From Cytophagales bacterium (GTDB taxonomy: Bacteria > Bacteroidota > Bacteroidia > Cytophagales > Cyclobacteriaceae), in NCBI GenBank assembly GCA_033344775.1, contig JAWPMT010000004.1, forward strand, positions 1,798,001-1,862,000: a stretch of 64,000 nucleotides of DNA. The letters run 5' to 3'. The notes beneath the pieces were generated by a model. The model saw nothing but the letters and a program-made list of their open reading frames with translations, ran no database searches and was not told the origin of the DNA. The stretch's first letter is position 1; each line of letters starts with the position of its first letter. The translations under genes were made by a program, and so were the position numbers. Below are positions 36,201-44,911 of this stretch, piece after piece.

Positions 36201-36231
36201 TTGATAAGCTCATCGTTTTTAGATAAATTTG
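36201..36231 (+). promoter_or_regulatory. Bacteroidota-type promoter of the fused E1 gene
   Basis: A -33 TTG (36201-36203), 20-bp spacer, and a perfect -7 box TAAATTTG (36224-36231), 28 bp before the ATG at 36260. Sequence and spacing match the primary-sigma consensus TTG-N17-23-TAnnTTTG known for the phylum. Confidence 0.65.
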
Positions 36232-36259
36232 TTACCTCTGAAAGATAAAATCCTGGTTC

Positions 36260-38674
36260 ATGATCGATAGCAAAACCACCTCAAAATCGACCAAAATCAC
36301 CCTCTCCAAGGATGAAATCCTTAATGATTATGCACTCGCTGTAGAGAGCAGACAAGCGAGTTTGATCGGCCGAAAAGAGGTCTTCATGGGAAAAGCCAAA
36401 TTTGGCATTTTCGGTGATGGTAAAGAATTGCCCCAGTTGGCAATGGCCCGTTTCTTTCGAAATGGCGATTTTCGATCAGGATATTATAGAGATCAGACTT
36501 TCATGATGGCCATTGGCCAATTGACGGTCCAGCAATTCTTTGCTCAACTTTACGCACATACGGATGTAAAGGAAGAGCCAGCTTCTGCCGGCCGATTGAT
36601 GAACGGGCACTTCGCCACACGTTCACTTAATAATAAAGGCGAGTGGAAAACACTCACCGACATGAAGAACAGTAGTGCAGACATTTCCTGCACGGCTGGC
36701 CAAATGCCCCGACTGCTTGGGCTGGCATACGCCTCCAAACTCTACCGGGAGAATCCTGATCTTCAGGAATACAAAGACTTTTCAATCAATGGCAACGAGA
36801 TAGCTTACGGAACTATCGGGAACGCCTCTACTTCTGAAGGACACTTCCTGGAAACACTCAATGCAGCCGGTGTATTACAAGTTCCCATGGTGATCTCTGT
36901 CTGGGATGATGGTTACGGCATTTCTGTTCCCCAGAAGTATCACACCATCAAAGAGAGCATTTCAGCTGCATTGGCTGGATATCAAAAAGAGGAAGGAACA
37001 AATGGCTTTGAGATTTTGGTGGCACGAGGCTGGAATTACCAGGAGTTACTCAATGCCTATGCGCAGGCCGAAGAAATCGCCCGAAAATCCCATGTTCCAT
37101 GTCTGGTACACATCACCGAGCTGACCCAACCACAAGGTCATTCTACTTCAGGATCGCACGAGCGGTATAAGTCGAAAGATCGTCTCGCCTGGGAAGAAGA
37201 GTACGATTGCCTCATCCAGATGAAAAAATGGATCCTGGACGAGCAAGTGGTTGATGCGGACACTTTGGCTCAGATTGAAAAAGACGCCAAGCAAAAAGCC
37301 AAAAAAGAAAAAGATGCTGCCTGGAAGGCTTTCCGCGCTGACTTGCAGCAAGAGTTGGAAGAAGCTACACAGCTTTTGCAAGCAGCTATCGACGCTGCAG
37401 CTGAGCCTGCTAAACTCAATGAGATCGCCAACTCATTAAAAGAAACCCTCAATCCGATCAAGTCCGACGTGCTTCGTGCGGTTCGAAAAAGCCTGCGATA
37501 TCTCAAAGACGAAGAAACAGAAGCTAAAAGAGCCTTACAAGCGTGGTTGCAGGAAACGCGTAAAACCAGATTTGACGAGTACAGCTCACATATGTACAGT
37601 GAGTCCCCTGAAGCGGCAATAAAAATCGGAGAAGTCAGACCTGAATACAAAGAAGACAGCCGTATGGTTGATGGACGTGAAGTACTTCAAGCCTGCTTCG
37701 ACCATCACCTTTCAACCAATCCGCTGGTATTTGCCATCGGAGAAGATGTAGGAAAGATCGGCGATGTGAATCAGGGATTTGCCGGTCTACAAGACAAACA
37801 CGGTGAACTTAAAGTAACCGACACAGGAATTAGAGAGACTTCCATCATTGGCCAGGGTATTGGAGCTGCCTTAAGAGGCTTGCGTCCGATCACAGAAATT
37901 CAGTACCTGGATTATTTGCTTTATGCCATCCAGACCTTGTCTGATGACCTGGCTACACTACAATACCGAACCAAAGGCGGCCAGAAGGCACCAATGATCA
38001 TCAGAACACGAGGGCACAGACTGGAAGGTGTCTGGCACTCGGGCTCACCCATGAGCATGATCCTGGGCGCATTGAGAGGAGTGTATGTACTTGTACCTAG
38101 AAACATGACTCAAGCTGCAGGATTCTACAACACCATGCTTGAATCTGATGACACTGCCATCATTATTGAGTCACTGAACGGTTATCGACTGAAGGAAAGG
38201 ATTCCTGAAAACCTGCAAGACGTACGAACTCCTTTGGGAGTCCCTGAGATACTACACACAGGCGAAGATCTTACCATCGTGACTTACGGCTCTACTTGTA
38301 GAATTGTCATGGAAGCTGCGAGCCAGTTACGGGAATTCGGCATCAGTGCTGAAGTAATTGACGTTCAGAGCTTATTGCCATTTGACCGTACCGGAACGAT
38401 TGCCAGCTCTGTACGCAAAACTAATCGGGTCCTATTTGTTGATGAAGATGTTCCCGGTGGCGCAACTGCATTCATGATGCAGCAGGTGCTTGACAGAGAT
38501 GGCGCGTATCAGTACCTGGATTCTAAACCTCGGGCCTTATCCGGTATGAATCACCGTCCTGCGTATAGTTCAGATGGCGACTACTTCTCAAAACCAAATG
38601 CAGAAGACATCTTCGAGGAAGCGTATGCAATGATGGCAGAAGTGGCACCTGAGAAGTATTCGGATTTATATTAA
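36260..38674 (+). CDS. Fused alpha-beta 2-oxoacid dehydrogenase E1 (thiamine diphosphate-dependent)
   Basis: 804 residues. The E1-alpha part (~1-330) carries 'ARFFRNGDFRSGYYRDQTF' and the ThDP region G187-N-A-S-T-S-E-G...V-W-D-D-G-Y-G. A charged helical linker (~335-450) joins it to an E1-beta part (~465-804) with 'VFAIGEDVGKIG', 'TEIQYLDYLLYA' and 'VIDVQSLLPFD'. It should decarboxylate a branched-chain or related 2-oxoacid and pass the acyl group to E2 lipoate; E2 and E3 genes are not nearby. The ThDP motif is unusual (see findings). Confidence 0.87.
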   Translation: MIDSKTTSKSTKITLSKDEILNDYALAVESRQASLIGRKEVFMGKAKFGIFGDGKELPQLAMARFFRNGDFRSGYYRDQTFMMAIGQLTVQQFFAQLYAHTDVKEEPASAGRLMNGHFATRSLNNKGEWKTLTDMKNSSADISCTAGQMPRLLGLAYASKLYRENPDLQEYKDFSINGNEIAYGTIGNASTSEGHFLETLNAAGVLQVPMVISVWDDGYGISVPQKYHTIKESISAALAGYQKEEGTNGFEILVARGWNYQELLNAYAQAEEIARKSHVPCLVHITELTQPQGHSTSGSHERYKSKDRLAWEEEYDCLIQMKKWILDEQVVDADTLAQIEKDAKQKAKKEKDAAWKAFRADLQQELEEATQLLQAAIDAAAEPAKLNEIANSLKETLNPIKSDVLRAVRKSLRYLKDEETEAKRALQAWLQETRKTRFDEYSSHMYSESPEAAIKIGEVRPEYKEDSRMVDGREVLQACFDHHLSTNPLVFAIGEDVGKIGDVNQGFAGLQDKHGELKVTDTGIRETSIIGQGIGAALRGLRPITEIQYLDYLLYAIQTLSDDLATLQYRTKGGQKAPMIIRTRGHRLEGVWHSGSPMSMILGALRGVYVLVPRNMTQAAGFYNTMLESDDTAIIIESLNGYRLKERIPENLQDVRTPLGVPEILHTGEDLTIVTYGSTCRIVMEAASQLREFGISAEVIDVQSLLPFDRTGTIASSVRKTNRVLFVDEDVPGGATAFMMQQVLDRDGAYQYLDSKPRALSGMNHRPAYSSDGDYFSKPNAEDIFEEAYAMMAEVAPEKYSDLY

Positions 38675-38696
38675 ACCTGGCTATATCAGGGATACA

Positions 38697-38717
38697 TTTC
38701 AGATTGAATATCTGAAA
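38697..38717 (+). terminator. Candidate terminator after the fused E1 gene
   Basis: TTTCAGAT (38697-38704) pairs perfectly with ATCTGAAA (38710-38717), loop TGAAT; a T5 run follows after a short spacer (38724-38728). It lies 22 bp after the stop. The stem is AU-rich and weak. The rest of the gap to 38925 shows no gene. Confidence 0.4.
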
Positions 38718-38925
38718 ATATCAGTTTTTGATTGCTATTAAATGTTATCATATCTGATGTAAGTCAGAGTAGGCCCATTTGCCACCAAACTTAGAATTTG
38801 ATATAGACTCCCTTCGGCAAACCTTGTTCTTTTTCCATTGCTGAAAAAGAACCAAATAACTAAAATGAATCAATGCCACCCCAAAACGGAGATTCCCTTC
38901 AAGGTGTCTGATAATCGAATCCTAC

Positions 38926-39669
38926 CTAGTTTGCACTAATCAAATCACCTAGAATGAATTCAGGCGTGACTTCCAGGTTGCTTTGGTTCAGTTTTCGATC
39001 AAAAATATAAAACTGAAGCTTTAAGGTATCTGTCGGATTTAACTGAGCAAAGTGCCTCTTGCCCACATCAAAGGAGACTTCTGAAATCAATGGACCCTGT
39101 TTCTTTGGTGGTAGCTCGACATCAAATCGACCGTAAATCGGCAATCGTCCTCGCCCTACCGGATTAAGCCCAACCGATGCAAAACCGTATTTACCCTTTT
39201 TCAGGATCGACAAATAAAGGTTATAATGAAATGGATTACGATGGATCAACACCGTATCAGATAACACCGTACCATCGGAGGCACTGTCCATTAGCATGTA
39301 ATCAAAAGCATTATAAATGGGCCTTTCCTTTCCTTCGCTAAAAAAGAATCGCTCGCCGTTAGGCTGTAGCCGGTAAAAAGGCGCATTAACTTCATTGGAC
39401 TGCTTCACCAATTGATTATCCGCATCCAGAATCAGGTCAAACTCATGGAACGGAACGAAGTTTTGCTCAGGTTTCAACCCCATATCTCCGTCTCCATCCT
39501 GTAGATCGAAGGTCAGCCGAACAGCTTCCAGCTTCTTGTTGGATTCCAGAAATTCAAAAGACTTAAAACTAATCGCGGGTTCTGCAGGCAATTCTACTGT
39601 CTCTTCACATCCAAGCAAGAACAGCAAACTGAGCAGTCCGACGAACTTATGTTTTAAATCTAATTTCAT
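38926..39669 (-). CDS. Lipoprotein of unknown function, paralogue A
   Basis: 247 residues with lipoprotein signal (lipid Cys in 'LLFLLGCEET'). Contains 'LTFDLQDGDGDMGL', the same acidic D-G-x-G-D-x-G-L element as in the next gene, a likely calcium-binding-type loop within a beta domain, and ends 'LEVTPEFILGDLISAN'. The two proteins share layout, length and C-terminus. The function is unknown; both are probably outer-membrane-anchored. Confidence 0.65.
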   Translation of the reverse strand: MKLDLKHKFVGLLSLLFLLGCEETVELPAEPAISFKSFEFLESNKKLEAVRLTFDLQDGDGDMGLKPEQNFVPFHEFDLILDADNQLVKQSNEVNAPFYRLQPNGERFFFSEGKERPIYNAFDYMLMDSASDGTVLSDTVLIHRNPFHYNLYLSILKKGKYGFASVGLNPVGRGRLPIYGRFDVELPPKKQGPLISEVSFDVGKRHFAQLNPTDTLKLQFYIFDRKLNQSNLEVTPEFILGDLISAN

Positions 39670-39769
39670 GTGTGCTTTAAATTAAGAGACAACAGTTGGC
39701 GTTTCCAATCATTGCTCCCAATTAATTCCAGTTTCTTTTGAATAATATCTGATTCAGCTGCCTGAGTCA

Positions 39770-40498
39770 CTACCTTGGAAGATCACTCAATACAAAATCG
39801 GGTGTCTCATCCACGTTGCTCTTGTTCTGTGCACGATCATAAATAAAGAAGCGCAGCTTAATGGTATCGTTTCTAAAGATGATCGGAAATGCCTGTGATT
39901 GCATTGCGTAGTTGATCGTACCTGAAAGTGCCCTTTCTTGCATCAGGTTTTCTCGATCGAAAACAGGAATACGTGAATCAAAATCTTCAAAGAGCTCATC
40001 ATTGATGAGGGTATATTGCCCACCCACTTTTCTCAGCAGATCTATTCGGATGTTTTTTCCAAATTCATTTTCAGTCACCATGACCGTATCACCAAAAGCT
40101 TCTCTAATGAACCAGTCCCTTGTATTGTAAGGAGGTGGATTGTAAGTCTCGCTGAATATTTCGCGTTCTTGTCGATCAAACGGATTTACAGAAAACAGAG
40201 GGGGGTTTACCCCTTGGGGATTACCAAAAAACACAAGGCTGTCGTCACTGTCCCTGATTTCATTTAAAGAATGATATGGAGGCAGTACATCATCAGAGTC
40301 CAATCCAATGTCACCGTTGCCATCCTGAAATTCAAAACTGAGCTCCAGCGTATCCAACGCACCTTCAACTTGTACGAAGCGAAGGCCTTTGTATTTGATC
40401 TCAGGAATGTTTGAAAACTCAGGCGGATCGAAACATCCTGACATGAAAATCAGAAAACCTGCCAGGAAAAATAAGAATAGAACCTTTTTCTTGTTCAT
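39770..40498 (-). CDS. Lipoprotein of unknown function, paralogue B
   Basis: 242 residues, lipid Cys in 'FLIFMSGCFDPP'. 'LSFEFQDGNGDIGL' and the C-terminal 'SNVDETPDFVLSDLPR' align with paralogue A, so the pair arose by tandem duplication followed by strong divergence. The start ATG 40498 is 47 bp from the divergent LuxE/PaaK-like gene. A TACTTTTG -7-like box (minus strand, 40510-40517) lies just upstream. Confidence 0.65.
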   Translation of the reverse strand: MNKKKVLFLFFLAGFLIFMSGCFDPPEFSNIPEIKYKGLRFVQVEGALDTLELSFEFQDGNGDIGLDSDDVLPPYHSLNEIRDSDDSLVFFGNPQGVNPPLFSVNPFDRQEREIFSETYNPPPYNTRDWFIREAFGDTVMVTENEFGKNIRIDLLRKVGGQYTLINDELFEDFDSRIPVFDRENLMQERALSGTINYAMQSQAFPIIFRNDTIKLRFFIYDRAQNKSNVDETPDFVLSDLPR

Positions 40499-40545
40499 AT
40501 GCTTAAGGACAAAAGTAAATTTACAATCCCTTATGGGAGAAACTC

Positions 40546-41517
40546 ATGTCATTTTCAGATAGTTTCAAAAAAGACATATATCAGATCGAAGAAAGTAGTT
40601 TCGAAGCTGCGGCAGTCGCCCTATTTGACTACCAGTGGCATGAAAACGAGCTTTATCAATCGTATTGCAAACATCTGAGCAAAAACCCTACCAACGTCCG
40701 CCAACTTACGGATATCCCATTTTTACCGATCTCTTTTTTCAAAAGCCATCAGATTCAATCGGGAAAATGGCGTCCGAAAAAGGTTTTTAAGAGCAGCGGC
40801 ACCGGAAATGCCACCAGAAGCCAGCACTTGGTCAAGGACCTGGACTTTTATTTAGAAAACACAATCCAGTCCTTCGAATCGATTTACGGGAGTCTAAACA
40901 ATTACCAAATAAGAGCACTTCTACCATCTTATCAGGAACAAGGCGACTCCTCTTTGATTGCCATGGTGGACCATTTCATGTCCAGAGCACCAGCATCGGC
41001 CTATTATCTGAAAAGGGATGAAGAACTGATCGAGGATCTTCAAAGCAACAAAAACCGAGCACTTTTGATTGGAGTTTCTTTTGCCTTGTTGGATCTGGCT
41101 GAAAAACACCGTCTGGACCTTACCAATCAGGTCATTATGGAAACGGGCGGCATGAAAGGCCGGCGCAACGAAATGATCCGGGAAGAACTACATCAGGTAC
41201 TGCAACAAGCCTTTTCAGTTGAAGAGATCCATTCTGAATATGGCATGTGTGAGCTATTCACGCAAGCCTACGCACCCCGAAAGGGCATTTTTCAGTTCCC
41301 AAATTGGGCAAAAGTCATGATAAGGGACATCAACGACCCTTTCGTGTATCTGCCCCATGGTCGCACGGGAGGGGTCAATATCATAGACATGGCCAATGTG
41401 GATTCCTGCGCCTTCATCGAAACGAAAGATCTGGGTAAACCAGGCGACAAAGGCACTTTTGAAATCCTCGGAAGATTCGATAATTCCGACATTCGCGGCT
41501 GTAACTTGCTGATTTAG
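40546..41517 (+). CDS. LuxE/PaaK-like acyl-adenylating protein
   Basis: 323 residues. 'FKSSGTGNATRSQH' near residue 85 is the adenylate-forming P-loop-like motif; 'EEIHSEYGMCELFTQAY' (~225-245) is the acyl-adenylate motif, and 'FIETKDLGKPGDKGTFEILGRFDNSDIRGCN' closes the small domain. This pattern fits LuxE acyl-protein synthetases and related PaaK-like ligases. No luxCD genes are near, so luminescence is not implied. It probably activates a carboxylate for an unknown transfer. Confidence 0.8.
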   Translation: MSFSDSFKKDIYQIEESSFEAAAVALFDYQWHENELYQSYCKHLSKNPTNVRQLTDIPFLPISFFKSHQIQSGKWRPKKVFKSSGTGNATRSQHLVKDLDFYLENTIQSFESIYGSLNNYQIRALLPSYQEQGDSSLIAMVDHFMSRAPASAYYLKRDEELIEDLQSNKNRALLIGVSFALLDLAEKHRLDLTNQVIMETGGMKGRRNEMIREELHQVLQQAFSVEEIHSEYGMCELFTQAYAPRKGIFQFPNWAKVMIRDINDPFVYLPHGRTGGVNIIDMANVDSCAFIETKDLGKPGDKGTFEILGRFDNSDIRGCNLLI

Positions 41518-41661
41518 AGGATAAAATAAATTCCCCCCGTTCAGATAATATTATTCCCGTTTGAGGGTTTTAATAGAGAATTAATTGGATGGTAAGGAAC
41601 TAGCACCTATTTTTGAAAAAGTTAAGAGGAATATCTCCTATACAATTTTAAGCTACAGACT

Positions 41662-41787
41662 ATGAAATTAAAAGTTATACTCTTTTGCCTGGTAGTATTG
41701 GGAATGGCTGCATGTACACAGCGTACTTGCCCTACGTATGCCCAAAACGACACAGTTGAAGTTGAGCAAAAAGAAGCCAACGTTTAA
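41662..41787 (+). CDS. Very small lipoprotein (41 residues)
   Basis: The short frame encodes a lipoprotein signal ending MAAC (Cys18), then a mature peptide of about 24 residues with a second Cys and an acidic tail (DTVEVEQKEANV). ATG 41662 and TAA 41785-41787. It lies 144 bp after the LuxE-like gene and 9 bp from the convergent NtrC-like gene stop. It looks like a genuine small lipoprotein; function unknown. Confidence 0.6.
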   Translation: MKLKVILFCLVVLGMAACTQRTCPTYAQNDTVEVEQKEANV

Positions 41788-41796
41788 GTTGTTGGC

Positions 41797-42948
41797 TCAA
41801 GCATATTTAACTACATCTGCCGCCGTGATCTGGCTTCCGGCCATGATCACCAGTCGTTCGACTACATTTCTCAATTCGCGGATATTTCCGCTCCATTCCA
41901 GCTTTTGAAGTTCGGCCAGGGCTTCTACGTTTATTTCAACCTTATTAGCACCGTATTCCGCAGCAATTTCACCTAGGAAATGCTCGCATAGAAGCGGTAT
42001 GTCTTCTATTCGGTCTTTCAAAGCGGGCACTTTGATCACAATCACACTCAATCTGTGATACAAGTCTTCACGGAAATTACCCTCCGCAATTTCTTGTTTT
42101 AAGTCCTTATTGGTCGCGGCAAGTACACGGACATTTACATTGATCTGCTTATCACCACCCACCCGGGAAATTTTATTCTCCTGTAAGGCACGCAATACCT
42201 TAGCTTGAGCTGATTGACTCATGTCCCCAATCTCATCCAGGAATAACGTGCCACCGTTCGCTTGCTCAAACTTTCCGATGCGTTGTTTATGTGCAGAGGT
42301 AAAGCTTCCTTTCTCATGACCAAACAATTCACTTTCAATCAATTCCGCAGGAATCGCTGCGCAATTCACCTCCACAAGTTGCCCTGAAGATCGATTGCTT
42401 TTTTCATGCAACCATCGGGCCACCAATTCTTTTCCAGTACCATTCCCTCCAGTGATCAGGACGCGTGCCTCTGTTGGAGCCACTTTATCAATGGTATTTT
42501 TGATCTCCATGATGCCTTCCGACTCACCGACAATATCAAAAGTCTTTTTGATCTTCTTTCGCAGGGTCTTCGTCTCCTGAACAAGATCAGATTTATCCAA
42601 CGCATTGCGAATGGCCAGCAATAACCTGTTGAGATCTGGTGGTTTCTGAATGAAATCAAACGCTCCTTTTTTCGTGCATTCTACGGCCGTCTCAATGGTC
42701 CCATGTGCTGAGATCATAATAAATGGTGCAGAAACCCCTAAAGCATGGGCACCATCCAGCACTTCTGTCCCATCCTTTTTGGGCATTTTGATGTCGCAAA
42801 GCACCACATCATAGGAATTAGCTTTGAGTTTGGCCAGGGCCACCTCTCCATCTTCAGCTTCTTCTACGGTATACTTCTCGTATTCTAGTATTTCTCGAAG
42901 GGTGTCGCGAATGCTTTTTTCATCGTCGACGATCAGGATTTTTGACAT
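41797..42948 (-). CDS. NtrC-like response regulator lacking a DNA-binding domain
   Basis: 383 residues: receiver (1-~120, Asp52 in 'VVLCDIKMP', Lys102) and AAA+ sigma-54-activator domain (~140-365; Walker A 'GGNGTGKE', Walker B '[11 protein letters not shown]', '[12 protein letters not shown]'). The loop that contacts sigma-54 reads GSFTSA (214-219) instead of GAFTGA. The protein ends soon after the AAA+ domain, with no Fis-type HTH. It could act from solution or may not act on sigma-54 at all. Confidence 0.88.
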   Translation of the reverse strand: MSKILIVDDEKSIRDTLREILEYEKYTVEEAEDGEVALAKLKANSYDVVLCDIKMPKKDGTEVLDGAHALGVSAPFIMISAHGTIETAVECTKKGAFDFIQKPPDLNRLLLAIRNALDKSDLVQETKTLRKKIKKTFDIVGESEGIMEIKNTIDKVAPTEARVLITGGNGTGKELVARWLHEKSNRSSGQLVEVNCAAIPAELIESELFGHEKGSFTSAHKQRIGKFEQANGGTLFLDEIGDMSQSAQAKVLRALQENKISRVGGDKQINVNVRVLAATNKDLKQEIAEGNFREDLYHRLSVIVIKVPALKDRIEDIPLLCEHFLGEIAAEYGANKVEINVEALAELQKLEWSGNIRELRNVVERLVIMAGSQITAADVVKYA

Positions 42949-43009
42949 TCGTAGTGTTTTTTAAAGTACCGGACCAAGGATCGTGCCGGACTTCCGTAAA
43001 AATAAGAAA

Positions 43010-43389
43010 GCAAGCCGATAAGCCGGGTTCTGTCGAGGTTCATCATTTATCTGGCCCTATCGTTACCGACAGGATCTAACGACCTACCCATCCCACCAGA
43101 GCGAGCGACCCTGTTTCTCGAAGACAAGTCTTCATGAAGTGCGGGACCTATTTGGTCTTTCAACTCACAAGGTTTACCATGCGCCTCTTCTCACGAAGCG
43201 ACCGGTGGGCTCTTACCCCACCTTTTCACCCTTACCCCCGACGACAAGTCGTCGGTGGCGGTTCATTTTCTGCGGCACTTTCTCCTCCCACCGAGGCGGG
43301 AGACTTCTCATTAAGAAGTGTGATGCTCTATGTTGCCCGGACTTTCCTCCGCCTCAACTCGCATTGAAGCAGCGATGAACTGGCTTGCC
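43010..43389 (-). ncRNA. rnpB: RNase P RNA (catalytic RNA of RNase P)
   Basis: Bacterial type A RNase P RNA, about 380 nt on the minus strand. The conserved 5' core GAGGAAAGTCC (minus, plus positions 43339-43349) and the 3' conserved ACAGAACCCGGCTTAT (43018-43033) are intact. GCAAGCC at the 5' end (43383-43389) pairs with GGCTTGC at the 3' end (43010-43016) as P1. It matures the 5' ends of tRNA precursors with RnpA. Translated reading frames over this span are spurious. Confidence 0.95.
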
Positions 43390-43392
43390 TTG

Positions 43393-43400
43393 CAAAACTA
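43393..43400 (-). promoter_or_regulatory. rnpB: -7 box of the RNase P RNA promoter
   Basis: The minus strand reads TAGTTTTG, an exact TAnnTTTG, ending 4 bp before the inferred 5' end of the RNA. The position is right for initiation at about 43388-43389. A clear -33 TTG at normal spacing is not seen. Confidence 0.5.
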
Positions 43401-43407
43401 GCAGGAA

Positions 43408-43803
43408 TCAGTGAATGTCCTCACCTGTAATTTCCAACTCCCAATCATCCGCTACCTGAGCCACCTCCATGATCATTTCTTTGATGATCCCTTCATTCAA
43501 ATTATCCAGATAAAAGGAAGCTTCGGCTTTGAGATAATCGTCTTCGGCAATGAATCGTGTATGAATGAAATTGGCACTTGCCGCTAATATTTCTGAATAC
43601 TTGATCGGTGAAAAAAGTTTGCATATCCTTGAATCTACCCGGATCATTTGGCGACCGTCCGTATGTTCTTTGATCTCTGCAATCACCGTCTGATTACGAC
43701 CATTGGCTAATGGAATAATGAAAACAGATTTCATGTCATCGTATTCATCATAGGTACCGTCTACTTCTTTTGCAAAATCGGTACTGAAGGCTTTAAAATC
43801 CAT
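43408..43803 (-). CDS. Small conserved-looking cytosolic protein of unknown function
   Basis: 131 residues, soluble, acidic. An alpha/beta pattern ('SVFIIPLANGRNQTVIAEI', then 'IKYSEILAASANFIHTRFIAEDDYLKAEA') resembles small YbjN- or CesT-like chaperone folds, but I cannot assign it. It lies directly upstream of the RNase P RNA gene on the same strand, with only 18 bp between its stop and the RNA, so some read-through into rnpB is possible. Confidence 0.55.
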   Translation of the reverse strand: MDFKAFSTDFAKEVDGTYDEYDDMKSVFIIPLANGRNQTVIAEIKEHTDGRQMIRVDSRICKLFSPIKYSEILAASANFIHTRFIAEDDYLKAEASFYLDNLNEGIIKEMIMEVAQVADDWELEITGEDIH

Positions 43804-43963
43804 TGATTTGTTTTTAGGGTGGTTTAGGTCTTAATCAAGTTAGGGATTAGTATGGGCAATTGCAATTCAAAGGCTTGTTAGTACCGGAATTCATCGCATT
43901 CAGAATCATTGAAAGTAAAATTGAGTACCTTTATTATACCTAGCTACTCAAATTGTAAGTCCC

Positions 43964-44713
43964 TTGAATTGTGATAAATGTGGACATCCGGTAAGCTCTA
44001 GATACTGTTCCAATTGTGGTAAGATTACCTGGGTTCAGCGTTTTGATGGTAAGTACTTTCTAAACAAGGTCATCAGTGCGGTTGACCTCAGCAAAGGATT
44101 CTTTATTACTTTATTTAGGCTGCTAATTAATCCAGGGATTTGGCTGAGACGTTTCATTATCGGAGAAATAGATGAATTCAGCAACCCTCTTAAAATGTTC
44201 CTAATCGTTGGAGCAGTTACGAACTACCTGACTTTTCAATTTAGTATATTCAATGAGACTATCGTAGACTCAGGACTATTTGGCATACCTCTTGTAGACG
44301 TTAACGGGTATAATCATTACTCTACACAATACTTTTCGTTTTTCACGCTCACGGCCATTCCCTTATTCTCAGTTGCCAGTTGGCTTTTGTTCCTTAAATC
44401 TGGATTCAACTTCTTAGAGAACCTGGTTTTCAACCTTTATGTGGGCATCGGTCAATTTTTAGTCCTACTTATTTTCATTCCTATATTGGCCACAATTCAA
44501 GGGGAGACAATCACGATCATCTATGGTATTTTCAATGTTGGCTATAACCTGTGGGCACTGATCTACTTCTTCCAAGCTTTTTCCATACGCGGCATACTGT
44601 TAGCTTTTTTCGCCATCGCTCTTCCACAAATAATTGCCTACTTCATGAATTACCTATTGTACAGGATCATGCCACAGGGCTTTTGGTCCTATCTGGATAA
44701 TATATTGGGTTAA
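43964..44713 (+). CDS. DUF3667-type membrane protein with N-terminal zinc ribbon
   Basis: 249 residues from TTG 43964. The zinc ribbon is Cys3, Cys6, Cys15, Cys18 ('CDKCGHP...YCSNCG'), followed by 'NPGIWLRRFIIGEIDEFSNPLKMFLIVGAV', the hallmark of DUF3667, and about five hydrophobic helices. Function is unknown; the family is common in Bacteroidota. It is convergent with tamB. Confidence 0.8.
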   Translation: MNCDKCGHPVSSRYCSNCGKITWVQRFDGKYFLNKVISAVDLSKGFFITLFRLLINPGIWLRRFIIGEIDEFSNPLKMFLIVGAVTNYLTFQFSIFNETIVDSGLFGIPLVDVNGYNHYSTQYFSFFTLTAIPLFSVASWLLFLKSGFNFLENLVFNLYVGIGQFLVLLIFIPILATIQGETITIIYGIFNVGYNLWALIYFFQAFSIRGILLAFFAIALPQIIAYFMNYLLYRIMPQGFWSYLDNILG

Positions 44714-44733
44714 TGGAATTCTGAAAGAAAAAA

Positions 44734-44799
44734 CCATGTTTTCATTATCCCATTATCGTTCCATGCCTTTTGTATCTGATTAGATAACAAAAAACATGG
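44734..44799 (-). terminator. Candidate terminator for tamB (minus strand)
   Basis: CCATGTTTT (44734-44742) and AAAACATGG (44791-44799) are a perfect 9-bp inverted repeat; on the minus strand the distal arm is followed by T6. It is about 110 bp downstream of the tamB stop, with a long (48-nt) loop containing a small inner hairpin. Confidence 0.4.
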
Positions 44800-44911
44800 C
44801 CTCAACCAAGGACAGAACCCATTGACGGTCTTCTAACCCAGAGCCATTGGCAAAATGAAGAAGAAAGTGGGCTAGTAATTCAGAGAATTCACTCTCAGTA
44901 TTCAATGCATA

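Noticed and set aside
40546-41517. LuxE-like gene as evidence for bioluminescence
   Set aside because: luxA, luxB, luxC and luxD are absent; LuxE/PaaK-like proteins occur widely without luminescence.
43134-43378. Two overlapping plus-strand reading frames of about 77 residues
   Set aside because: They lie wholly within the RNase P RNA gene on the opposite strand and have no protein-like features.
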